Source of the DNA: Clostridia bacterium
GTDB lineage: Bacteria; Bacillota; Clostridia; Christensenellales; Borkfalkiaceae
Direction of reading: 5' to 3'
DNA: 64,000 nt
NCBI GenBank assembly: GCA_017625565.1
Contig: JAGAKN010000014.1
Span: forward strand, 84,561-148,560
Part shown: in pieces, positions 55,534-63,580 of the stretch
How the letters are laid out: every line of letters begins with the position of its first letter
Position numbering within the stretch: position 1 is the stretch's first letter
Program-made: the position numbers and the translations under genes
The notes under the pieces: generated by a model
Told to the model about the DNA's origin: nothing
Database searches by the model: none
Seen by the model: the letters and a program-made list of their open reading frames with translations, nothing else

Positions 55534-56040
55534 ATGCCCAGAAAATTGGGAAGAACGTCTAAACAAAGAAACGCTCTCTTGAGAAATCAAGCGTCGCAAC
55601 TTCTTTGGTACGGAAAAATCGAAACGACTGCAGAAAAAGCAAAAGAACTTAGATCGTACGTTGAAAAGTTGATTACGAAAGCTGTGAATACTTACGACGA
55701 TAACATCGAATACGAAGTGACGAAAAAGGACAGCAAGGGTAAAGAAATTACGGTCACCAACGTAAAAGACGGGGCGAAGAAACTCGCCGCTCGTCGTGCG
55801 ATCATGGCAAAAACCTACGACTTGCAAGAAATTAAAGCTTTCCATGAAAAGAAGAGCGAATTCAAAGCAAGAACGGCAGATGTTCAACATCCGTTGATGG
55901 ACAAACTCTTCAACGAAATCGCGCCCAAATACGCGGCTCGTAAAGAAGAACTTGGTCAAGGCGGTGGGTATACGAGAATTTACCTTCTCGGCGAACGTCG
56001 CGGTGACGGTGCTGAAACGGCTATCATCGAATTGGTTTAA
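55534..56040 (+). CDS. rplQ: 50S ribosomal protein L17 with a central insertion
   Basis: A 168-residue L17; the common length is about 115-130. The start RKLGRTSKQRNALLRNQ and the end GGGYTRIYLLGERRGDGAETAIIELV are canonical. An extra segment of roughly 40-50 residues (about 60-115) with KKDSKGKEITVTNVKDG splits the fold. I recall similar long L17 in some Clostridia. Last gene of the alpha operon. Confidence 0.96.
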   Translation: MPRKLGRTSKQRNALLRNQASQLLWYGKIETTAEKAKELRSYVEKLITKAVNTYDDNIEYEVTKKDSKGKEITVTNVKDGAKKLAARRAIMAKTYDLQEIKAFHEKKSEFKARTADVQHPLMDKLFNEIAPKYAARKEELGQGGGYTRIYLLGERRGDGAETAIIELV

Positions 56041-56051
56041 TTAAATGATAC

Positions 56052-56085
56052 AAAAACGACTGTGCATAGCGCAGTCGTTTTTTTG
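56052..56085 (+). terminator. Terminator of the ribosomal protein cluster
   Basis: AAAACGACTG and CAGTCGTTTT (56052-56062, 56072-56080) form the stem with a TGC-rich loop; seven T residues follow. Confidence 0.92.
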
Positions 56086-56196
56086 TATAAAGAAGATGGA
56101 TTCAATATATGTCTTATATGAAAAATACTGGCGAGCACAGAAAAGAGGTTTTTCTAGATCTTTGATAATGTTTTCCTGAAAAATTGACTAAAAATG

Positions 56197-56247
56197 CATA
56201 CAAATTGATCATTTTTGTATGTTTTTAAGAGAAAGAAGTGCTATAAT
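56197..56247 (+). promoter_or_regulatory. Promoter region of the MFS gene with an operator-like inverted repeat
   Basis: CATACAAA (56197-56204) and TTTGTATG (56214-56221) flank a TGATCA core, ending at the -35 position of a TATAAT -10 at 56242-56247. The -35 itself is poor, so an activator or repressor at the repeat is likely. The ATG at 56257 is only about three bases past the expected start. Confidence 0.6.
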
Positions 56248-56256
56248 GATAGTATT

Positions 56257-57585
56257 ATGAAAGACGTATTACAAACTAATAAAAAATATGCGATTATGCG
56301 AGTGTTGTACATTTTTGAGGCAGCGTTTGAATATTTCTTTACGCTTGCAGTAGGCTCTGTTTATTTAGCCAAATTAACGGCGTATATGGGCATATCAGAT
56401 AAAGTGACGGGCATTTTAACGGCGTTTGTGTCTTTAGGATGTGGTTTTCAAATGCTCGCGATTTTTATGGCGAAACGACGCAACAAAAAACGTTTGATCC
56501 TTTTTGGAAGTCTTTTAAACCAATTCTTATTCATCTTTTTATATTTTATCCCCATTCTTCGAATGTCGAGGAGGACAAAGACGGCGTTGTTTATCGTGAT
56601 GCTTTTGGTTGCGCATATCATTCGAAATGCGATCAATTCGCCTAAGATTAATTGGTACATGTCGTTTGTACCGTTAAAGCAACGGGGGCGATTTACCGCG
56701 AAAAAAGAAATTGTTTCGCTGGTTAGCGGTATGCTCGTCACGTATGCGTTGGGTAGTTTAATGGACCACTATGAAACGATAGGGGATATACGCACGGCGT
56801 TTATTATCTGTGGTTGCTGTTTGACGGCGTTGATGTTCTTGTATAGCGGGATATTGTTGGCGACGGAAAAACCTCAAGAAGATATAGAGAAACAAAAGTT
56901 TTCCGTGAAAGGCTTGTTCCGTGAAAAGGATTTGATTAAAATTGTTCTTTTGTTCACGCTTTGGAATATAGCAAGCTACGCAACTACGTCTTTTATGGGT
57001 ACGTATCAAACCAAAGAACTTGGTTTTTCGACCGCTTTTGCATCGATTATTATTGCCATAACAAGCTTAATCCGCGCTATTTTTTCGCAACCGATGGGGA
57101 AACTTGCGGATAAACGTTCTTTCCGAAACATGTTAATCGTATGTTTTGCGATCGAGTTGCTCGCTTTTGGCGTAAGTATCTTTACAGCTCCGTCGAATGG
57201 TAAAGTGCTCTATCCGATATATAGCGGTTTATATTGCTTAGGTATGGCAGGGATCAATAGCGGTATGTTGAATTTGATGTACGATTACGTCAAGGTAGAG
57301 AACCGCACGGGTGCGTATGCATTAATCCAAACGGTGTCTGGGATTGCTGGATTTTTGATTACGCTTTTATTCTCGCCACTCGTGGAATACATACAAAAAA
57401 ACGGCAACCAAATCTTTGGTTTACCGTTATATGCGCAACAAGTATTGTCTATTTTCAGCTTTTTAGTAGTGGCTGTAATTTTGTTATATATGTATTTTGG
57501 TTTTAAAAACTCAAAAAAGAATACGGAAACGGAAAACGTTATTGCAGAGCGTACTGACGGGGAGTTATCCCAAAACGTTTCTTAA
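56257..57585 (+). CDS. MFS transporter of unknown substrate
   Basis: A 442-residue polytopic permease with about 12 hydrophobic segments. It has an MFS-like basic loop after helix 2 (AKRRNKKRL) and a long central loop near residue 205-230. The second half includes a GKLADKRSFRN loop matching the motif-A position. ATG 56257 is chosen because the upstream frame from TTG 56215 overlaps the promoter; there is no Shine-Dalgarno. Its last 47 bases overlap the convergent AraC gene. The substrate is not readable; regulation by that AraC protein is plausible. Confidence 0.82.
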   Translation: MKDVLQTNKKYAIMRVLYIFEAAFEYFFTLAVGSVYLAKLTAYMGISDKVTGILTAFVSLGCGFQMLAIFMAKRRNKKRLILFGSLLNQFLFIFLYFIPILRMSRRTKTALFIVMLLVAHIIRNAINSPKINWYMSFVPLKQRGRFTAKKEIVSLVSGMLVTYALGSLMDHYETIGDIRTAFIICGCCLTALMFLYSGILLATEKPQEDIEKQKFSVKGLFREKDLIKIVLLFTLWNIASYATTSFMGTYQTKELGFSTAFASIIIAITSLIRAIFSQPMGKLADKRSFRNMLIVCFAIELLAFGVSIFTAPSNGKVLYPIYSGLYCLGMAGINSGMLNLMYDYVKVENRTGAYALIQTVSGIAGFLITLLFSPLVEYIQKNGNQIFGLPLYAQQVLSIFSFLVVAVILLYMYFGFKNSKKNTETENVIAERTDGELSQNVS

Positions 57586-58354
57586 AAAGCCTTATATAGT
57601 TTGTGGGATCGGAAAACCCCGCTTCCATACAAACGGCGACGACGCTTTTTCCGTGTTTTAATAAGATACGAGAGTAGGAGAGTTTTTTTGTTTCCAGGTA
57701 CTGATGCGGAGTCACGTGTAAATATTCTTTGAACATACGTTGCAAGGAACTGCGACTAATAAAGAACTTCGATTGTAGATCTTGGATGTTTTGAATGCTT
57801 GCAAAATGCTCGTTGACGTAGTTTAATATGGCCCTTAATTGCTTAGGTAGCGTATCATCTTGTGGTTGGCGCGGAGCAATCCGCTTTTGCTTGGTTAAAA
57901 AGTAAAAAAGTTGTATTGCCAAGCTGAAAAATTCCAACTGATCGTTGGGGTCTTGCATGGGTGCGAATTTTTGGCAAAGCGCGAGTATTTCGTCGCGGTT
58001 TTCTCCCGCGGAGATATAGTTTTCCGTTGCAAAATCGGCGGAAAGCAATTCCTTTAGGAAAAAGGAGTTGTCTGCGCGAATCCAAAAGCAAAGATGTTTG
58101 TGTAAGCTTTTGCTATTTAAAATGCAGTTGTGGATTTCGTTTGGATGCGCAATAATTGCATCACCCGGGGAAAGCCGATAGATTTGTTTTTCCACAATAA
58201 ACGAAACGTCGCCTTCTAAGAGAATATAAATTTCCAACTCGTTATGGATGTGTGACGGAAAGTTCCGTTGATCATAGGGGTCAGCGTTTGTATTGTAATA
58301 GTATTCAATTTCTAATCCTTCCGGAATGGGGGGGACGCTCAATTTAAAATGCAT
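57539..58354 (-). CDS. AraC family transcriptional regulator with cupin sensor
   Basis: A 271-residue regulator. The N-terminal cupin (about 1-150) carries HIHNELEIYILLEGDVSFIV and a SPGDAIIAHPNEIHNC motif typical of sugar-responsive AraC proteins. The C-terminal double helix-turn-helix (about 170-271) has ISRSSLQRMFKEYLHVTPHQYL and SDPTNYIRLFKKRFGITPRQY. It is convergent with, and overlaps, the MFS gene. A local carbohydrate transport regulator is likely. Confidence 0.92.
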   Translation of the reverse strand: MHFKLSVPPIPEGLEIEYYYNTNADPYDQRNFPSHIHNELEIYILLEGDVSFIVEKQIYRLSPGDAIIAHPNEIHNCILNSKSLHKHLCFWIRADNSFFLKELLSADFATENYISAGENRDEILALCQKFAPMQDPNDQLEFFSLAIQLFYFLTKQKRIAPRQPQDDTLPKQLRAILNYVNEHFASIQNIQDLQSKFFISRSSLQRMFKEYLHVTPHQYLETKKLSYSRILLKHGKSVVAVCMEAGFSDPTNYIRLFKKRFGITPRQYALQ

Positions 58355-58399
58355 AAGAAAATACCTTAAACATAAATGCTAAGATTTATTTTGATGACG

Positions 58400-58427
58400 A
58401 ACCCCGCGTATGCGGGGTGGTTTTTTT
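58400..58427 (+). terminator. GC-rich terminator-like hairpin
   Basis: ACCCCGC (58401-58407) pairs with GCGGGGT (58412-58418) around a GTAT loop, followed by GG and seven T on the plus strand. It lies between the AraC promoter side and the degV 3' end. It could block readthrough from the MFS strand; minus-strand use lacks a T tract. Confidence 0.6.
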
Positions 58428-58428
58428 G

Positions 58429-59301
58429 TTATAAAGTTCTTGTACACGTGACGGCAAGCGCACCAGGACCGATATGACAGGAAACGCTGAGCGAAAGGGG
58501 ATCGCAGTAGTGTATCGGGGCGTTGGGAAATGCCTTTTGTAATTCTGCACAAAATATTTCCGCTTCTTCCGCGTTTTGCGTATGTGCTACGGAAATGCAC
58601 ATTTTCCCGATTTTCATATATTCGGCAAACTCGCCTTCCAAATGGTTCTTAATAGCGGATTTCATGGCTTCCTTTGCTTTTTGCATACTCCGCGCCAGCA
58701 TATACTTATCCAATTTTTCGCCACGGATTTCTAAAACCGGCTTAATCCGTAAAAGACTGCCGATCATTGCCGCTGCGCCCGTCACGCGCCCACCGCGCTT
58801 TAAGTAGGTCATCGTGTCTACGGCGATATAAATTGCGGAATCCGCGCCCGTATTTTCGAGATAAGTTTTGATTTCTTCGGCGGTTTTACCGTTATCCCGC
58901 AACTGAATTGCGTCGGAAATACTTTCCTTTAAGGTGACCGAAATACGGTGATTGTCTACGACAAGAACTTTCCCATCGAACTCCTTAGCAAGGTTTTGCG
59001 CCGTCGCGCAGGATTGACTTAACCCCGAAGACATGGGAACGTGCACGATTGTATCGAATTCTTTTAAAATTTCCGTCCAAAAATCGGAGAGATCTCCAAT
59101 GCTCGGTTGAGAAGTGGAAACCCCGATTTTGGTTGCTAGCAATTTATAAAAATCGTCTTGGGAAAGATTTATGTTTTCAAAATACGATTCGCCACCTATT
59201 AAAAAGGGCATCGGTAAAACGAAGACGTCTTTTTCTTTCCATTCGTCGAGTGAAAGACCGCTATTACTATCGGTCGTAATGGCGATTTTAGAGTGTTGCA
59301 T
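58429..59301 (-). CDS. DegV family fatty-acid-binding protein
   Basis: A 290-residue DegV protein. ITTDSNSGL, VSTSQPSIGDLSDFW and HVPMSSGLSQSCATA in the N-terminal half and YLKRGGRVTGAAAMIGSLL in the second are signatures. FakB members of the family present acyl groups to FakA kinase; no fakA is nearby, so the exact role is open. Confidence 0.93.
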   Translation of the reverse strand: MQHSKIAITTDSNSGLSLDEWKEKDVFVLPMPFLIGGESYFENINLSQDDFYKLLATKIGVSTSQPSIGDLSDFWTEILKEFDTIVHVPMSSGLSQSCATAQNLAKEFDGKVLVVDNHRISVTLKESISDAIQLRDNGKTAEEIKTYLENTGADSAIYIAVDTMTYLKRGGRVTGAAAMIGSLLRIKPVLEIRGEKLDKYMLARSMQKAKEAMKSAIKNHLEGEFAEYMKIGKMCISVAHTQNAEEAEIFCAELQKAFPNAPIHYCDPLSLSVSCHIGPGALAVTCTRTL

Positions 59302-59333
59302 AAAAACTCCGTTAAGATATTTTTTATGTTATA

Positions 59334-59362
59334 ATCATAACAAATTTTCGGTGGTTTGTCAA
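59334..59362 (-). promoter_or_regulatory. Promoter of degV
   Basis: On the minus strand TTGACA (complement 59357-59362) and TATGAT (complement 59334-59339), spacer 17. Confidence 0.82.
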
Positions 59363-59460
59363 TTATCTTAATAGGATTTCGACAAAATAGTCATAAGTTT
59401 GCAGGACAAGAGATCGTAGGACTTTTTATAATTAAAACAGCGAAACTTACCTTAAACGTT

Positions 59461-59488
59461 TTGAAAAATAACGAGAAAGTGTTATAAT
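59461..59488 (+). promoter_or_regulatory. Promoter of the serine dehydratase gene
   Basis: TTGAAA at 59461-59466 and TATAAT at 59483-59488, spacer 16. AGGAAGG lies upstream of the ATG. Confidence 0.72.
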
Positions 59489-59512
59489 ACTGTTAGGAAG
59501 GATGGATGTAAA

Positions 59513-60715
59513 ATGAAATCGTTGAAAGAGTTATACCGAATTGGAAGAGGACCGTCATCGTCGCATACGATCGGGCCTGAAAACGCGTGCAAACGCTTTT
59601 TACGCGAAAATCCGACTGCAACGGAGTTTCGGGTTTGCTTATACGGTTCGCTCGCCAAAACGGGCGCTGGGCATGGTACAACCGACGTGATTGACAGCAT
59701 TCTTCCGAACGTACGCATTTCTTTTGATACTGAGAAAGAAATGGAACATCCCAATACGATGGATTTGTTTGCGTATAAAGATGGACGGGAAATCGCTCGC
59801 GATAAGGTTTATAGCGTTGGTGGAGGCGCGATATGCTTTGCAGGAGAAGAAAACTCCGTCGATGCAGAAATCTACGAGCGGAATTCATTCTCGGAAATTA
59901 GGGCGTATTGCGAAGAAAAGGGTATGCGCCTTTGCGATTACGTGTTTTCTCGTGAAGATCCGTCTTTTCGCGAATATCTTATAAAAGTTTGGAGAACGAT
60001 GCAAGATGCGGTAGGGCGTGGAATTGCGCGCTCCGGGGTGCTTGCAGGCGGTTTAGGGGTGGAAAGACGCGCGAAAGTCTTGTACGACGGTGTGCTACCC
60101 GATGAGAGCGCGGAAATTCGGGAAAATCGGCTCGTATGCGCGTATGCGTTTGCGGTCAGCGAAGAAAATGCATCCGGGGGGACGATCGTGACTGCACCGA
60201 CTTGCGGGGCGTGTGGCGTTTTGCCTGCAGTTTTAGCGTATGCGAAAGAGCGGAAAAAATATACCGAAGAGCAAATTTTGAATGCGCTTGCTACGGCGGG
60301 GCTGATTGGCAATTTGATCAAAACAAATGCATCGATTTCCGGTGCGGAATGTGGTTGTCAAGCCGAAATTGGTAGCGCTTGTTGCATGGCGACGGCGGCT
60401 TTGGGAGAATTGCAAGGGCTTAGCATTGCACAGATTGAATACGCGGCGGAAGTGGCGATGGAACACCATTTAGGCTTGACGTGCGATCCGATTGGCGGAC
60501 TTGTGCAAATTCCTTGTATCGAGCGGAACGCGGTGGCGGCTATGCGCGCGATCAATGCGGTATCCTTGGCATATTTTCTATCGGACAGTAGAAAGATTTC
60601 GTTTGATCTTGTGGTAAAAACGATGTACGAAACGGGGAAAGATTTGCGTCGCGGATATCGGGAAACCGCGGAGGGCGGTCTTGCGAAGTTGTATAAAAAA
60701 ACCGAAAACGCATAG
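59513..60715 (+). CDS. sdaA: L-serine ammonia-lyase, iron-sulfur type, single chain
   Basis: A 400-residue serine deaminase giving pyruvate and ammonia. The beta domain comes first (GPSSSHTIGPENAC, GAGHGTTDV), then the alpha domain with TAPTCGACGVLPA, GAECGCQAEIGSACCMATAA and CDPIGGLVQIPCIERN, which supply [4Fe-4S] cysteines. Many Clostridia split these domains over sdaAB and sdaAA; here they are fused, with no clear ACT domain. It is monocistronic by layout. Confidence 0.95.
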   Translation: MKSLKELYRIGRGPSSSHTIGPENACKRFLRENPTATEFRVCLYGSLAKTGAGHGTTDVIDSILPNVRISFDTEKEMEHPNTMDLFAYKDGREIARDKVYSVGGGAICFAGEENSVDAEIYERNSFSEIRAYCEEKGMRLCDYVFSREDPSFREYLIKVWRTMQDAVGRGIARSGVLAGGLGVERRAKVLYDGVLPDESAEIRENRLVCAYAFAVSEENASGGTIVTAPTCGACGVLPAVLAYAKERKKYTEEQILNALATAGLIGNLIKTNASISGAECGCQAEIGSACCMATAALGELQGLSIAQIEYAAEVAMEHHLGLTCDPIGGLVQIPCIERNAVAAMRAINAVSLAYFLSDSRKISFDLVVKTMYETGKDLRRGYRETAEGGLAKLYKKTENA

Positions 60716-60882
60716 GGCAGGTACGTGTTTAAAGTTTTTTAAACCCCAAATTTTAGGTGAAAAAACTCTAAAAAAATTTTTCTAAAAAAAGTTGAAAAAA
60801 ATTATGCAAAAATCTAAAAAAACGCTTGACAAAAGCGTTGAAATAGATTATTATATACAAGCGTAGTTTGTGCGAGAGAAAT
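60716..60882 (+). promoter_or_regulatory. AT-rich spacer with the tRNA operon promoter
   Basis: TTGACA at 60826-60831 and TATTAT at 60849-60854, spacer 17, drives the tRNA cluster. The remainder is A-rich with no gene. Confidence 0.85.
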
Positions 60883-60959
60883 GGCCCAATAGCTCAGTTG
60901 GTTAGAGCGCCAGCCTGTCACGCTGGAGGTCGACGGTTCGAGCCCGTTTTGGGTCGCCA
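60883..60959 (+). tRNA. tRNA-Asp (GTC)
   Basis: A 77-base cloverleaf. The acceptor GGCCCAA pairs with TTGGGTC, the anticodon GTC lies in the CCTGTCACG loop, the T-loop is GGTTCGAGCC, and CCA is encoded. Confidence 0.98.
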
Positions 60960-60962
60960 AAT

Positions 60963-61038
60963 GCCTTGGTAGCTCAGTTGGTAGAGCAGCAGACTGAAAA
61001 TCTGCCTGTCGGTGGTTCGATTCCGCCCCAAGGCACCA
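60963..61038 (+). tRNA. tRNA-Phe (GAA)
   Basis: A 76-base cloverleaf. The acceptor GCCTTGG pairs with CCAAGGC, the anticodon GAA is in ACTGAAAAT, and CCA is encoded. Confidence 0.98.
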
Positions 61039-61084
61039 CAAACGTGGAAAGAAAAGGTAGCGTTGAAAGACGCGGACGCGCAAC

Positions 61085-61160
61085 GCCGGTGTAGCTCAAT
61101 TGGCAGAGCAGCTGATTTGTAATCAGCAGGTTGTGGGTTCGAGTCCAATCACCGGCTCCA
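61085..61160 (+). tRNA. tRNA-Thr (TGT)
   Basis: A 76-base cloverleaf. The anticodon stem GCTGA/TCAGC holds loop TTTGTAA with anticodon TGT. The acceptor GCCGGTG pairs with CACCGGC, and 3' TCCA follows. Confidence 0.97.
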
Positions 61161-61176
61161 AAAAAATTTCAAATAT

Positions 61177-61261
61177 GGGCAGATTCCAGAGCGGCCAAAT
61201 GGATCAGACTGTAAATCTGACGTCTTCGACTTCGGTGGTTCGAATCCACCTCTGCCCACCA
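61177..61261 (+). tRNA. tRNA-Tyr (GTA)
   Basis: An 85-base class II tRNA. The acceptor GGGCAGA pairs with TCTGCCC, the anticodon GTA is in ACTGTAAAT, a long variable arm with a TTCG loop is present, and CCA is encoded. Its last 18 bases begin a direct repeat copied downstream. Confidence 0.98.
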
Positions 61262-61266
61262 CAAAA
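61244..61266 (+). repeat. Direct repeat copy 1, at the tRNA-Tyr 3' end (att-like)
   Basis: A 23-base segment (ATCCACCTCT... to CACAAAA) spanning the T-arm end, acceptor, CCA and following bases of tRNA-Tyr. It is identical to 61415-61437. Integrase target sites commonly include a tRNA 3' end. Confidence 0.8.
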
Positions 61267-61294
61267 CAGCACCCTTTGTAGGGTGCTGTTTTGT
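61261..61294 (+). terminator. Terminator-like hairpin after tRNA-Tyr
   Basis: ACAAAACAGCACCC (61261-61274) and GGGTGCTGTTTTGT (61281-61294) form a perfect 14-bp stem with a TTTGTA loop. The T tract is inside the arm rather than after it. Confidence 0.75.
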
Positions 61295-61414
61295 GGTATG
61301 TAGGTAGTCGCTCGAAACGCGGTACGGTGGTTCGGATAGCAAGCCGAAGAAGTGAAAATAAACAAAACGGTTCAGCAGGCGGCGTTGCGTATCTTTGACG
61401 GCTTGCCCGTCAAC

Positions 61415-61437
61415 ATCCACCTCTGCCCACCACAAAA
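61415..61437 (+). repeat. Direct repeat copy 2 (att-like)
   Basis: A second copy of the 23-base tRNA-Tyr 3' end, 171 bases after the first. No tRNA body precedes it. The DNA between the two copies has no gene. Confidence 0.8.
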
Positions 61438-61466
61438 AAGAAACTGCTTCGGCCGTTTCTTTTTTT
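61434..61466 (+). terminator. Terminator after the second repeat
   Basis: AAAAAAGAAAC (61434-61444) pairs with GTTTCTTTTTT (61455-61465) followed by further T; the inner loop is TGCTTCGGCC. Confidence 0.8.
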
Positions 61467-61711
61467 ATGCAAAATTCGCAAGGATTTGGCTATCATTCTA
61501 GGTGTAGCCGAGCGAAAGGCAAGATAAAGTGGAAAAGGATTTAACTGTTTATAAAGCACAAATAGTAAATCTTGAATATTCCAAAAACGCCGATAACCGT
61601 TATGATTTATAAAAAGGTATATTTAGCGTTGATTTACAACCTATGTCGGCGCGCGCGTTTGAATTTACGTTGTAATAATAAGCAGAGAATGAGTTTTTTA
61701 AAAAGCGAAAC
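61467..61711. other. Spacer without a recognisable gene
   Basis: No supported ORF, RNA or repeat is visible here. Base composition becomes more AT-rich through this stretch, marking the change to the accessory tail. Confidence 0.5.
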
Positions 61712-62424
61712 TCATTTTTTATTCATGTGTAAGTTATTGTGTGCGTTGCGATATTTTGACGGCGTTGTTTTCGTGTTGTACTTAAAAAATTTTACAAGCT
61801 TATTTTCGTCTTCAAAATCGCATACGCCCGCAATCTCTTTGATGGAAAAATTTGTGTTAAGAAGATACGTTTTTATATGTCGTATTCGTTCTTGAATGAT
61901 GTATTCCTGCAAAGAAATTCCCACGTTTTTGGAGAAAACCTTGGAGAGATAATCTTTATTGTAGCGAAAAGTCTCCCCGATATTTTGTACGGAAAGTTTT
62001 TTATCGGAATTTACACGCACGTATTCCTTGATTTCCGAAATGAGTTTTGTTTGCGAATCCACGTCGTTGTTATGAAACTTTAATAAAAGCTCCGCTAATT
62101 TCAAATCGGTCAAAGTGCGATTAGAAGCGGTTTGCTGCAAATTCATCAGCTCGCGGAAAAGATAGTAATTGCGGTTTTTTTGATCGTTATAGTATTTCTT
62201 TAATTGCAAATCTGCAAAGTTTTCACAATAGAAATGTAACCAATAAAATCGTACTTCACCGTTTGTTTTTGTTGCGCCCGAGTGGATAACGTCGGGTGAT
62301 AAAATAAGTATAAATCATATTTTTCCGACGCGTCTATCTCTACGCAGTTGTAGCCGAGTGTTCGCCCGTCGTCAACGCTATCCATAAACAAATCCGCGCT
62401 TATTTGTCCGTTTTTAATCGGCAA
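61712..62424 (-). pseudogene. AraC family regulator, frameshifted and N-terminally truncated
   Basis: Two overlapping minus-strand frames encode parts of one AraC protein. The 5' part (62200-62424) ends its homology at YDLYLFYHPTLSTRA. The 3' part (61712 up to about 62280 when read past its ATG) continues ATKTNGEVRFYWLHFYCEN and then the helix-turn-helix domain (YNKDYLSKVFSKNVGISLQEY; FKYNTKTTPSKY). Removing two bases of a GCGC stretch near 62273-62278 joins the frames. No proper start codon with a ribosome site is seen, and the N-terminal cupin start is missing at the junction with the serine hydrolase gene. The 165-residue DNA-binding piece could still be made alone. A sequencing error is possible. 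Confidence 0.7.
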
Positions 62425-63316
62425 ATATTACCAAATTTTTATTTGGATTGATATAAATAATATTTCCACCATCACCCATTGCGGCAAAACCATTATCGTT
62501 ACCGAGCCACCATAAATATCCATAAGACAAATTTGCAGTTTCCCAGCGGCTATGTTCTTTTGTGCTTTCTTCTACCCAACTTGACGAAACGATTTGTTTA
62601 CCGTTCCATTGTCCTTTATTCAAATATAATTGACCTATTTTTGCCATTTCAGGCGTTGACAAAGCAAGCCCCCAAGCCGCAGTATTTACGCCATTAGGAT
62701 CTGCAACCCAACCACTAACAAATTTAGCCTTATTAAACGCAAACTGTTCTTCTTTGCTATGAAATATCACATTTTGGGGAACACATATACCTAATGGCGC
62801 AAACAAATTTTCCGTTGCAAAATCAAGAACTGTTTGCCCCGTTGCTTTTGTAATAATTCCCGTTAATATATCTAACCCTAAAAGGGGAATATATCTAAAT
62901 GTGCCGATTTCGTCTTTGCCGCCTAATAAATCGAGAGAACTTTTTACCCAATCCATACTCGAAAAATATTTTGTATATGGTGCAGACTTGTATTTATACG
63001 GTGCAGTCATTGTCAATAAGTGTTTAATCGTAATCTTATATATATTTTTTTCGCCGCGTTTAACAATATAATCGGGGAAAAATTCTAATACTTTTTGATT
63101 TACACTTTTAATATATCCTTTGTCAATGGCAATACCTATTAAAATTGAAGTTACACTTTTTGTTATCGAATAAATGTGAATTGAATTTTGGGGCAAACAA
63201 TCGTTATAATATTTTTCGTAAATCGTTTTATTATTTTTCGATACAATAATACCTGCAATATTATTATAATCGCTGTTTATAATTTGTTCCAATTTGACTA
63301 TTTTTTCTTGTTGCAT
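62414..63316 (-). CDS. Serine hydrolase of the beta-lactamase/DD-peptidase superfamily, 3' end possibly cut
   Basis: A 300-residue protein of the class C beta-lactamase-related family. The SxxK motif is SITK in IYSITKSVTSILIGIAID, and a late GDGGN replaces the usual HxG. The middle reads IPLLGLDILTGII and YGYLWW. No signal peptide is seen. The frame ends at KNLVIFAD, about 20 residues earlier than relatives I recall, exactly where the AraC fragment begins, so the C terminus may have been lost in a deletion. The substrate is unknown; such proteins include esterases and self-resistance enzymes. Confidence 0.8.
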   Translation of the reverse strand: MQQEKIVKLEQIINSDYNNIAGIIVSKNNKTIYEKYYNDCLPQNSIHIYSITKSVTSILIGIAIDKGYIKSVNQKVLEFFPDYIVKRGEKNIYKITIKHLLTMTAPYKYKSAPYTKYFSSMDWVKSSLDLLGGKDEIGTFRYIPLLGLDILTGIITKATGQTVLDFATENLFAPLGICVPQNVIFHSKEEQFAFNKAKFVSGWVADPNGVNTAAWGLALSTPEMAKIGQLYLNKGQWNGKQIVSSSWVEESTKEHSRWETANLSYGYLWWLGNDNGFAAMGDGGNIIYINPNKNLVIFAD

Positions 63317-63373
63317 ACAATTCTCCGACTTTCACTATTTGTTCTAATAGATTGCATTTTAAGATAAATCAAT

Positions 63374-63580
63374 TTATTTATCTTCACTATACTCCAAAAT
63401 ATCGGCGGGTTGACAATTCAATTCTTTGCACAAAGCATTTAAGGTGGAAAATCGAATTGCTGAAATTTTCCCTGTTTTTATGTTGGACAAATTCGCGTCC
63501 GTCAAGCCGATTTTTACGGCAAGGTCTTTAAGTTTTACGCCACGCTCTTTCATTACTTTATCTAATTTTAATACTATCAT
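63374..63580 (-). CDS. XRE/Cro-type helix-turn-helix regulator (YozG-like)
   Basis: A 68-residue DNA-binding protein. The helix-turn-helix is LKDLAVKIGLTDANLSNIKTG, followed by IRFSTLNALCKELNCQPADILEY. It overlaps the preceding DUF2975 gene by four bases (ATGA), a recurring pair in Bacillota whose role is not established. Confidence 0.93.
   Translation of the reverse strand: MIVLKLDKVMKERGVKLKDLAVKIGLTDANLSNIKTGKISAIRFSTLNALCKELNCQPADILEYSEDK

Noticed and set aside
60814..61148. Two minus-strand frames across the tRNA cluster
   Set aside because: They lie entirely on tRNA-Asp/Phe/Thr antisense sequence and share the same spurious tRNA-derived motifs.
61169..61435. Minus-strand frame across tRNA-Tyr with an EVDSNHRSRRRQ-type product
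   Set aside because: This is the well-known spurious translation of tRNA antisense strands, not a gene.
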